Assembly: GCA_031282935.1 (NCBI GenBank)
Contig: JAITCS010000144.1
Span: forward strand, 1-10,713
Direction: 5' to 3'
Origin: Cellulomonadaceae bacterium
GTDB taxonomy: Bacteria > Actinomycetota > Actinomycetes > Actinomycetales > Cellulomonadaceae
Length of the DNA: 10,713 nt
Position numbers and translations under genes: made by a program. Below the pieces are notes generated by a model. It did no database searches and was not told the DNA's origin. It saw nothing but the letters and a program-made list of their open reading frames with translations. Each line of letters begins with the position of its first letter. The stretch's first letter is position 1. Positions 5,532 through 10,713 of this stretch are shown here, one piece after another.

Positions 5532-7571
5532 TCAGGCCCAGCCGCGCCAGCGTGGGTGGCGGAGGCGGGCGGCGGGGTCGACAGGATCGGTGGTCCACTC
5601 TGCATATTCGATGAGGCCACTTCTTACTGGCTCGACCCAATTAATGTGCTTGGCCTCGGTTTGGGTGACGCCGGTTAGGTTCAGGGGCTGGGCTTTGATG
5701 GCAATGCTCTCTAGTTTCGCTTGGATTTCTCGACGTTGAGCGGTGGTGAACCCCGTTCCGACCCGCCCCACGCAGCACAGGTTTTGCAAATCGTGGCGCG
5801 CAAGCAGCAGCGAACCAATCGCCTCTTTCGTTTCATTTGGCTCGCCAGCGTGCAAAGGGGTGTACCCGACAACCACGAACTCGCCGGTTTGCAAATGCTT
5901 AATCTTAAGCCAATCTTTGGATCTGATTCCCGCTTGATATGGGGCATTAAGGCGTTTCGCCATCACGCCTTCCAGTCTAAATGCAGTAGATAAACTCATT
6001 GCATCTTGATAAGGGATCAAAGGGGAAATGTAAATAGGCGGTTGGGGTTGTAACACTTCATCCAAAATATCCCGCCTCTCAGTAAAGGGTAATTTCGTTA
6101 GGCCTTTTTCACCTTGCTTTAGAATATCAAAGCACTGAAACGTTATGTTTGCTTTCTTTTGGCCATGCTGCTGCAACAAGGAAAAACTGGGCCTACCTTT
6201 AGAATCGAAAGCGACTATCTCACCATCTAGCACCACAGGAAATGGCCCTTTTACCTGCTCGGCAAGGCTGCTAATCTCTGGATAAGTTTCCGTGTAGTTC
6301 TGCCCGTTACGTGACCACAAAGAAAGCGTAGGCTTGCCGTTTTGCTTGATGATTACCGCAATAGCGCGATAGCCGTCCCACTTGATCTCAAACCCCCAAT
6401 CCGGGTCATCTTGTTTACCTGCGCGCTCCAACATGGCCAATTCGGACTGATTTGGCATCGAAGCCAGCATCGGTGAGTATCCGGGGTTTTGCGATTCCGC
6501 TTGGTTTTTTGTGGGGCTGCGGCGCGTCGCTTTCGCGGGAGCACCGGATTTTGGTTTCGATTCTGCTAGATTATGGTTAGGTGCAGATTTTGCCTCTTTC
6601 TTTGGCTTGCCCTCCACCGCACCCAACGGTGCATCATGGCGCGAACCCGGCTGCGACCCGTGCAGCAAACCCGCGAGCAAATCGCCATCTTTCGCCACTC
6701 GCGCCAAAACCTGCTTATAAGTTAGCTGCTTCAACCCAGGCGCCTCAATCTCAGCCCAAGTTCTCGGCGCCGCCACATACGGCGTTTCTTGACCACGCAA
6801 CGAATACGGGGAAATAGTGGTTTTCTTACCGTTATTTTGAGACCAATCAACTAGAACTTTACCAGCTCGAGATGCTTTACTCATTGTCGAAATCACTTTA
6901 TCCGGCTGTTCCGCCTCCAATAATTTAGCTATCTCTTTCGCGATTACGCTCGCCTTATCGGCAGTTATCGGCTTACCATTCTCCTTGAAGCCCACCAGGG
7001 ATGCGTACAAATGAATTCCCTTCGAGCCACTAGTTACCGGAAAAGCTTCCAAGCCAATGTCTTTCAACACCTCCCGCGCCCGCAACGCCACCTGAGCACA
7101 ATCGGCTAAAGTCGCGCCCTCACCAGGATCAAGGTCAATCACCAGGCGATCCGGGTTAAGGGCCTCCGGCGGCAGCTTTACGCGCTTTTCGCCTATTTTC
7201 CCTTGCGCGTCATTATCATCGGAAATGCCCGCGAACCGCCATTGCGGCACATGAATTTCCAAGCCCGCCTGTTGCGCATCCCATTCCAACGCCGCCTGCG
7301 AATCCAAAACCACATAATCTTTTGGGCCACTTTTATGGGAAACCGGAACTTTCTGAATCCAATCAGGCACCCCCCGCGCAGCGTCTTTCGCAAAGAAAGT
7401 GGTACCCGCTACCCCATTTGGCCACACGCGACGAGTTACTGGCCTCCTAACCAAATGTGGCACTAAATATGGGGCGATTTCTCGGTAATAGTTGAAAATA
7501 TCGGATTTCGTGGTGCCAGCGGCTGGATAAAGCACTTTTTCGGGATTGGTGAGTGCTACGCTCGGCTCCAT
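5532..7571 (-). CDS. ligD: DNA ligase D, polymerase + ligase domains, no phosphoesterase domain
   Basis: ATP-dependent DNA ligase of bacterial non-homologous end joining, working with Ku on double-strand breaks: the polymerase part fills ends and the ligase part seals them. In the 679-residue form, residues 1-300 are the archaeo-eukaryotic-primase-type POL domain, with TNPEKVLYP at 8-16, metal-binding Asp146 and Asp148 in VIDLDPGEG, and SGSKGIHLY at 181-189. Residues about 305-360 are a Lys/Ala/Pro-rich linker. Residues 361-679 are the ligase: motif I KWDGYR at 397-402 (nucleotidyl Lys397), LDGEIVAFD at 448-456, EGVMAKR at 534-540, motif V DWLKIKH at 553-559, then an OB fold ending RLRHPRWRGW. 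M. tuberculosis LigD has a 3'-phosphoesterase domain between POL and LIG; its His-rich signature is absent here. The start chosen is ATG 7571, just before TNPEKVLYP; it has no clear ribosome site. A longer frame opens at 7700 but overlaps the ku start codon. ku is divergent. Confidence 0.93.
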   Translation of the reverse strand: MEPSVALTNPEKVLYPAAGTTKSDIFNYYREIAPYLVPHLVRRPVTRRVWPNGVAGTTFFAKDAARGVPDWIQKVPVSHKSGPKDYVVLDSQAALEWDAQQAGLEIHVPQWRFAGISDDNDAQGKIGEKRVKLPPEALNPDRLVIDLDPGEGATLADCAQVALRAREVLKDIGLEAFPVTSGSKGIHLYASLVGFKENGKPITADKASVIAKEIAKLLEAEQPDKVISTMSKASRAGKVLVDWSQNNGKKTTISPYSLRGQETPYVAAPRTWAEIEAPGLKQLTYKQVLARVAKDGDLLAGLLHGSQPGSRHDAPLGAVEGKPKKEAKSAPNHNLAESKPKSGAPAKATRRSPTKNQAESQNPGYSPMLASMPNQSELAMLERAGKQDDPDWGFEIKWDGYRAIAVIIKQNGKPTLSLWSRNGQNYTETYPEISSLAEQVKGPFPVVLDGEIVAFDSKGRPSFSLLQQHGQKKANITFQCFDILKQGEKGLTKLPFTERRDILDEVLQPQPPIYISPLIPYQDAMSLSTAFRLEGVMAKRLNAPYQAGIRSKDWLKIKHLQTGEFVVVGYTPLHAGEPNETKEAIGSLLLARHDLQNLCCVGRVGTGFTTAQRREIQAKLESIAIKAQPLNLTGVTQTEAKHINWVEPVRSGLIEYAEWTTDPVDPAARLRHPRWRGWA

Positions 7572-7698
7572 AACGCTAAGAATGGCATAACCTTGGCCAG
7601 CTCGCATATGATTACGGCAGGACAAAACGGGGCGGTGGCGCAGCGGTAGGGTTACAACCACGCTTGTCGAAACCGTAAAAGAGAAAGCTGGCTGCAAC
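7572..7698. promoter_or_regulatory. Divergent ligD-ku promoter region
   Basis: This 127-bp stretch lies between the likely starts of ligD (minus) and ku (plus), so it must carry both promoters unless a start is misplaced. I see no confident -35/-10 pair and no palindrome that would mark an operator. In-frame ATG codons of ligD at 7608 and 7700 are alternative starts that would use up part of it. Confidence 0.45.
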
Positions 7699-8514
7699 AT
7701 GCATTCAATTTGGAAAGGCGCTGTGTCCTTTGGGTTGGTGAATGTGCCAGTGAAACTTTATGCCGCCACCGAGAATCATGATTTGGCATTGCATCAAGTT
7801 CACGCCCGCGATGGTGGGCGGATAAGATATCAGAAAGTCTGCTCGCTCGATGGTGAGGTGGTGCCGCAATCTGAAATAATCAAGGGTTTTTATGATGGCC
7901 ACCAAATTGTCACCCTGAATATTGATGATTTGAGCGAACTCCCCGCTGAGCGGAGCCGCGAAATTGAAGTGGTTGAGTTTGTGCCCTCAGACCAAATAGA
8001 CCCAATCATGTTCGATTCCACTTACTATTTGGAACCCGACTCTAAATCTGCCAAAGCCTATGTGCTGTTACGGCGCGTTCTCACCGAAACCAACCGCACC
8101 GCTATAGTCAAATTCGCTATTCGCGACAAATCCCATTTGGCGGTGTTACGCGTGCGCGATGAAGTGCTCGTGTTGCAAACCCTGCTGTGGCCAGATGAAG
8201 TTCGGAAACCCGATTTCCCGGCCTTGGAGGGCGTCAAGGTTAGTGACCGGGAAATCGAAATGGCAAAGACTTTGGTCACCTCTTTTGAAGCCGATTTCAA
8301 CCCGGGCCAATATCAAGACGATTACCAAAATCAGCTTCGAGAATTGATTGACCGTAAAATCGCTGACGGCGATGGTGTAACCGCGAAGCAGGCTTTCGCC
8401 AGTTCCGGCACCGCCGACGATGACGCGGGCGTGACCGACCTGATGACTGCCCTGCGCAAATCCGTCGAAGCCGCCAAAGCCAAAACCGCCCCCAAACCCA
8501 AAAAGAAGCCCTAA
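7699..8514 (+). CDS. ku: Ku protein, DNA end-binding factor of non-homologous end joining
   Basis: Bacterial Ku forms a homodimeric ring that threads onto broken DNA ends and recruits LigD. The 271 residues begin MHSIWKGAVSFGLVNVPVKL, which is the family signature. The Ku core beta-barrel continues to about residue 230, with KVCSLDGEVVPQSEIIKGF (the K-x-C-x-x-D-G-x-x-V motif) at 46-64 and YYLEPD at 110-115. The C-terminus is short and lysine-rich (AKAKTAPKPKKKP), as in many actinobacterial Ku proteins, where basic tails aid DNA binding. The ATG at 7699 has only a weak GAGAAAG ribosome site. The length is near the usual 260-300. The gene is divergent from ligD, together forming a complete two-component module. 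No terminator is seen between its stop and the tRNA fragment about 70 bp downstream. The pair is AT-richer than argS and argD to the left. Confidence 0.95.
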   Translation: MHSIWKGAVSFGLVNVPVKLYAATENHDLALHQVHARDGGRIRYQKVCSLDGEVVPQSEIIKGFYDGHQIVTLNIDDLSELPAERSREIEVVEFVPSDQIDPIMFDSTYYLEPDSKSAKAYVLLRRVLTETNRTAIVKFAIRDKSHLAVLRVRDEVLVLQTLLWPDEVRKPDFPALEGVKVSDREIEMAKTLVTSFEADFNPGQYQDDYQNQLRELIDRKIADGDGVTAKQAFASSGTADDDAGVTDLMTALRKSVEAAKAKTAPKPKKKP

Positions 8515-8581
8515 GTATTCCTAACAGCATCGCGGGAGCAGTATGTTCGGTATCGGTGTTCTATTTCACGCGTGTGAGGTG

Positions 8582-8624
8582 GGAGCGGGCGACGGGAATC
8601 GAACCCGCGTAATCAGTTTGGAAG
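8582..8624 (-). other. tRNA-Gly(UCC) 3' fragment: attachment-site core
   Basis: On the minus strand these 43 bases match the 3' half of a tRNA-Gly with anticodon UCC. They hold the anticodon loop CTTCCAA (8624-8618), the 3' anticodon-stem strand ACTGA, the T arm with TTCGATT loop (8603-8597), the acceptor 3' strand CGCCCGC (8591-8585), discriminator T and CC. Upstream of the loop the bases (TAACA) cannot pair with ACTGA and no D arm is present, so this is not a working tRNA gene. The break at the anticodon loop, with an integrase gene right beside it, is what is left when an element inserts into a tRNA gene and pushes the original 3' end aside. Whether this is attL or attR depends on the phage convention. 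Confidence 0.85.
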
Positions 8625-8664
8625 TGTTACTCATGTCTGGTATTATTAGGGCATAATTGCAGGT

Positions 8665-8730
8665 CATAGCGTTGCTCTTTACTCTATGATACGCTATGCT
8701 AGCACACCATAGGGATACTGTTAGGGATAC
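8665..8730. promoter_or_regulatory. Inverted and direct repeats between att core and int
   Basis: CATAGCGT (8665-8672) and ACGCTATG (8691-8698) form an 8-bp inverted repeat. TAGGGATAC is repeated directly at 8710-8718 and 8722-8730, 12 bp apart. Short repeats beside an att core and int are typical arm-type integrase or excisionase binding sites. TATGAT (8685-8690) or TATGCT (8695-8700, with TTGCTC 17 bp before it) could be the -10 of the int promoter. Assignments are inferred from position only. Confidence 0.45.
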
Positions 8731-8760
8731 CGACCGAAAACTGATGATGGTAAGCTTCTT

Positions 8761-9927
8761 ATGAAAACTGCTCGCAAACAACGCCGCGATCAAGGCTCCG
8801 GCTCGATCAGTCAGCGGCAGTCAGATGGGCGGTGGGTAATCCGCCTCGAACTACCCCCGCACCAAGACGGACGGCGACGGCGGAAGATCACGACGGCCAA
8901 AACTAAGGTCGCTGCCGTAGCGCGACTTAGAGAGCTTCAACGCGATCTCGATATTGCTGGGGACCTCACAACCTCTAGCCCCACTGTCGCCGAATATCTC
9001 AAAGGCTGGATGGAAAGAAAGTCTAGGGATGACCTCAAACCCCGAACAGCCCAGACTTATGAATCCACAATCAAACAAAACATAGTCCCAGCAATAGGGC
9101 GCTATCATCTTGATAAACTCACGCCAATACATGTCAGGCAAATGCAAGACTTTATTCTCGGACAAGGCAAATCACCAACCACCGCCCTAAGCGCGTACCG
9201 GATCCTCGCCAAGGCCCTCGCCGACGCATTACGGGACGGGCGCGTGACCCGAAATGTCGCCGCTGTCGCAGATGCACCCAAGAGAGCGATCTCAAAACGC
9301 GGAGCTTTGACCGCCACCCAAGCCAGACAACTGCTGACCTCAAATAGCAGCGACCTATCAAACGCTGCGAGGCTATCCATCGCATTATTAGCTGGGTTAC
9401 GGCAAGGCGAAAAACTTGGGTTAACCGCCGACATGATAGACCTCAAACGCGGGATCATCACAGTCGCCTGGCAGCTACAAAGCCTAAAAGCCAATGTTCA
9501 AATCCCACCCCACCATGAAGCTATCCAAATCACCAATAGTTTGTGGCTTACCCGGCCTAAAAGCCGAGCCGGATGGCGGGAAGTGCCGATGGCTCCACAG
9601 CTACAGCAAATCCTCGCCCACTATCTCGAACGATTCCCACCCAACAAGCACGGCCTCATCTTTCACAACAATGGCAACCCTATCCCACCCGCCAAAGACG
9701 GTCGCGACTGGAAACAAGCACTCAGCAACGCCAACCTAGAGCATGTGCCACTCCACTCCGCGAGGCATACTACGGCGACCCTACTACACAGCCTCGGCGT
9801 GCCAGACCTTGTTAGAATCTCGATTCTTGGCCACTCGAGTTCCACAGTGACAGCCGGATATACTCACGTCACGACCGAAGAAGCCATCGAAGCAATGAAC
9901 AAACTCGGTCGCCTAATCGAAAGCTAA
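8761..9927 (+). CDS. int: Tyrosine recombinase (site-specific integrase)
   Basis: A phage-type integrase of 388 residues that would insert and, with an excisionase, excise the element at tRNA-Gly. Residues 1-60 resemble an arm-binding AP2-like domain (GSGSISQRQSDGRWVIRL at 12-29). Residues 73-155 are the core-binding SAM-like domain (TVAEYLKGWMERK, YESTIKQNIVPAIG). The catalytic domain follows with a complete set of residues: Arg214 in AGLRQGE, Lys267 in TRPKSRAGWREVPM, His332 and Arg335 in LHSARHTTATLL, His358 in ILGHSS, and nucleophile Tyr367 in TAGYTHV. No residue is missing and the length is normal, so the enzyme should be active. The ATG at 8761 has a weak ribosome site. It lies 137 bp from the att core, transcribed away from it, and its stop is 6 bp from the convergent stop of the repressor gene. 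Confidence 0.95.
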   Translation: MKTARKQRRDQGSGSISQRQSDGRWVIRLELPPHQDGRRRRKITTAKTKVAAVARLRELQRDLDIAGDLTTSSPTVAEYLKGWMERKSRDDLKPRTAQTYESTIKQNIVPAIGRYHLDKLTPIHVRQMQDFILGQGKSPTTALSAYRILAKALADALRDGRVTRNVAAVADAPKRAISKRGALTATQARQLLTSNSSDLSNAARLSIALLAGLRQGEKLGLTADMIDLKRGIITVAWQLQSLKANVQIPPHHEAIQITNSLWLTRPKSRAGWREVPMAPQLQQILAHYLERFPPNKHGLIFHNNGNPIPPAKDGRDWKQALSNANLEHVPLHSARHTTATLLHSLGVPDLVRISILGHSSSTVTAGYTHVTTEEAIEAMNKLGRLIES

Positions 9928-9933
9928 ACGCGG

Positions 9934-10200
9934 TTATTGGGAATCGCCCATCTCCTCGCAAAGCCGTTCGTAAGCACGAACCGCGATTACCTCTGGGACC
10001 GATCCAACCGCCTCGCAAGCATCAACCACAATCGCTACTGGAATTGGCCTCATGCCCGTTGTATACAACGAAAGCTGCTGGCGGGCGATACCTATTCTCG
10101 CTGCGACCCACATTGCCGATTTTCCTTTCGCAGCAAACTCAACAGTCAGCTCTTCGCCTACAAGAGCGTTGTAACGGTTCCCTCGGGGTGTTGCAGCCAT
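9934..10200 (-). CDS. XRE-family HTH protein, probable element repressor
   Basis: An 88-residue protein with one predicted Cro/CI-type helix-turn-helix at about 29-66. The first helix is in AAKGKSAMWVAARIGI; the recognition helix is in ARQQLSLYTTGMRPIP; VAIVVDACEAVG matches the following helix. It lacks the C-terminal cleavage/dimerisation domain of lambda-type repressors. The ATG at 10200 is preferred over the frame opening at 10266. TGTTATGCT (an extended -10) ends 6 bases before it, and the upstream codons would run through the operator. The short gap suggests a leaderless message. Its place between int and two divergent operators suggests it represses the rightward genes and perhaps itself. 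It could be a Cro-like regulator rather than the main immunity repressor. Confidence 0.75.
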   Translation of the reverse strand: MAATPRGNRYNALVGEELTVEFAAKGKSAMWVAARIGIARQQLSLYTTGMRPIPVAIVVDACEAVGSVPEVIAVRAYERLCEEMGDSQ

Positions 10201-10206
10201 GCCTCT

Positions 10207-10215
10207 AGCATAACA
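10207..10215 (-). promoter_or_regulatory. Extended -10 promoter element for the repressor gene
   Basis: The minus strand reads TGTTATGCT (10215-10207), i.e. TGn plus a TATAAT-like hexamer. It is followed 6 bases later by the repressor ATG. A good -35 is not seen at 17-18 bp, as expected for extended -10 promoters. The transcript would start at or beside the ATG. Confidence 0.45.
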
Positions 10216-10220
10216 CGCCG

Positions 10221-10240
10221 TGTCAATCGTGAGATTGACA
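10221..10240. promoter_or_regulatory. Operator palindrome O1
   Basis: TGTCAATC (10221-10228), GTGA, and GATTGACA (10233-10240) make a perfect 8-bp inverted repeat. Its right half contains the TTGACA -35 hexamer of the rightward promoter, so a bound repressor would block RNA polymerase. It lies just upstream of the repressor's own -10. Confidence 0.75.
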
Positions 10241-10263
10241 TTTGTTACTTTGTGTCGTAATGT
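10235..10263 (+). promoter_or_regulatory. Rightward promoter of the element
   Basis: TTGACA (10235-10240, perfect consensus), a 17-bp spacer, and TAATGT (10258-10263, TAnnnT type). Transcription would begin around 10270, right at the ATG of the next gene at 10271. Both hexamers overlap operator sequences. Confidence 0.6.
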
Positions 10264-10280
10264 CATGCGTATGATTGACA
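10261..10280. promoter_or_regulatory. Operator palindrome O2
   Basis: This 20-bp site starts TGTCA and ends GATTGACA. It matches O1 in the outer halves and begins exactly 40 bp after it, on the same face of the helix. It covers the end of the -10 box and the likely transcript start of the rightward promoter. Its left half is less perfect than in O1. Confidence 0.6.
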
Positions 10281-10492
10281 GCAGAGCGCAGACAATGGAT
10301 GTAGTGTTGGCCGTTGCCGAAGCTACTCAAAACCCTAAAGAAACCATTTCAGATGTCGTCAGCGCGACCAGTCGCTTCCGTGCGCAGCAAGCACAGCAAT
10401 TAGCGCATGAGTGGAATGTCAGCGGGAACGTGATTAAACAACAATGCGCAAAACAACTGCTCACGATTGTCGGTGCGCCAGATGAATCGTGA
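10271..10492 (+). CDS. Unrecognised 73-aa early gene of the element
   Basis: A 73-residue protein that I do not recognise. It starts MIDSRAQTMDVVLAVAEATQ and is predicted mostly helical. A polar middle, rich in Gln, Ala and Arg (RFRAQQAQQLAHEWNVSGNV), precedes a hydrophobic C-terminal turn (QLLTIVG). There is no membrane segment or signal peptide. ATG 10271 fits a leaderless transcript from the promoter at 10235-10263; ATG 10265 and ATG 10295 are in frame and possible, and none has a good ribosome site. It is the first gene of the rightward unit and its end overlaps the next gene by 11 bp, which suggests translational coupling. The position is that of cro-like or early control genes, but no HTH motif is convincing. 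Confidence 0.6.
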   Translation: MIDSRAQTMDVVLAVAEATQNPKETISDVVSATSRFRAQQAQQLAHEWNVSGNVIKQQCAKQLLTIVGAPDES

Positions 10493-10652
10493 ACAGGCTG
10501 CGAATTACATAGGCATCAGCCCAGAGGAGCTGGATAAACAGCGCCGGGCAGGTGAGATTAGCACCCGCTGGATCGGCACCAAGCCGGTATTCATCCAGAG
10601 AGAGCTGGACGAGTACCTGGAATCGTTGCCGACCGAGAAAGGCAGGTCGTGA
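10482..10652 (+). CDS. Excisionase-like MerR/AlpA-type helix-turn-helix protein
   Basis: A 56-residue protein that is essentially one winged HTH domain of the HTH_17/excisionase type. REQAANYIGISPEELDKQRR (residues 3-22) is the helix-turn-helix. AGEISTRWIGTKPVFIQREL is the wing, and DEYLESL the last helix, following the family pattern 'EAAxxLGIS...L...G.I....G....I....L..YL'. Such proteins act as recombination directionality factors for the neighbouring integrase, or as transcription regulators. The start chosen is ATG 10482, which overlaps the previous gene by 11 bp; a TTG at 10467 is in frame but would add five poorly fitting residues. Being in the operator-controlled rightward unit agrees with an excision role. 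Confidence 0.75.
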   Translation: MNREQAANYIGISPEELDKQRRAGEISTRWIGTKPVFIQRELDEYLESLPTEKGRS

Positions 10653-10713
10653 TATATCCGGTTGGTTGTGGGCTTATGCCGCCCTGGTGTTGGTTTATGG
10701 GGTGTCTGTGTTG
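10649..10713 (+). CDS. Possible start of the next gene (cut by window edge)
   Basis: A GTG at 10649 overlaps the stop of the excisionase-like gene (GTGA) and stays open to the edge, reading VIYPVGCGLMPPWCWF. AAAGG and CAGG lie just upstream as a possible ribosome site. Another frame, with TTG at 10666, reads as a membrane helix (WAYAALVLVYGVSVL). Both frames are hydrophobic and there are too few bases to choose, so the existence of a gene is likelier than this exact start. Confidence 0.25.
   Translation, partial: MIYPVGCGLMPPWCWFMGCLC

Larger units (their letters stand above)
8582..10713. mobile_element. Left end of an integrated element (prophage or integrative element), cut by window edge
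   Basis: The region begins at a tRNA-Gly 3' fragment and contains, in order, a tyrosine integrase, a divergent XRE repressor, a control region with paired operators, an unrecognised small gene and an excisionase-like HTH protein. This order is typical of actinobacterial temperate phages and pSAM2-like integrative elements inserted in tRNA genes. No structural phage gene or conjugation/replication gene is visible, so the kind of element cannot be decided. The left boundary is the att core; the right one lies beyond the window. Confidence 0.85.

Noticed and set aside
8582..8660. A functional tRNA-Gly gene on the minus strand
   Set aside because: Only the part from the anticodon loop to the 3' end matches. 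The bases upstream cannot form the anticodon stem and there is no D arm or 5' acceptor strand.
10220..10270. Longer N-terminus for the first early gene, starting at 10220
   Set aside because: It would place the promoter and operator O1 inside the coding region; starts at 10265, 10271 or 10295 are more reasonable.

Overview
The window looks like the chromosome of a high-GC Gram-positive bacterium (Actinomycetota). ArgS has the actinobacterial form of its class I motif (HIGG followed by RWAAVGDS). There is a DUF4012 membrane protein and a secreted Pro/Gly-rich protein with a sortase-type C-terminus. A LigD/Ku end-joining pair is present, and the right end carries an integrase module typical of actinobacterial prophages or integrative elements. 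The genus cannot be fixed from the sequence; an Actinomycetaceae-like organism is only a guess.

Left part (1-5354, all minus strand, GC-rich). The window opens inside argS (arginyl-tRNA synthetase, N-terminal 233 residues). Upstream of it is argD (acetylornithine aminotransferase). The region upstream of argD holds two adjoining short tandem-repeat arrays, three units of 21 bp and then about five of 19 bp, followed by a 9-bp-stem hairpin. Next come a small secreted or surface protein (TTG start, strong ribosome binding site, HPTTG plus membrane segment plus basic tail) and a DUF4012 envelope protein. These two are separated by a perfect 20-bp-stem hairpin.

Middle part (5532-8514). A ligD-like gene (minus) and ku (plus) are transcribed divergently from a shared region of about 127 bp. 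They form a bacterial non-homologous end-joining module: Ku binds DNA ends, and LigD fills in and seals them. This LigD has the polymerase and ligase domains but no phosphoesterase domain between them. By hand count, GC is about 42% over 6001-6180, against about 68% over 1501-1620 in argD, so the module may have been acquired horizontally.

Right part (about 8582 to the edge). A 43-bp fragment matching the 3' half of tRNA-Gly(UCC) lies on the minus strand. It is followed directly by a tyrosine integrase, which marks one attachment end of an integrated element. Beyond int are a small XRE-type repressor (minus), a divergent control region with two related 20-bp palindromic operators exactly 40 bp apart, an unrecognised 73-aa gene, a 56-aa excisionase-like helix-turn-helix protein, and the start of another open frame at the edge. 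The layout resembles a temperate-phage or integrative-element switch. The intact tRNA-Gly gene and the far end of the element should lie to the right of this window.
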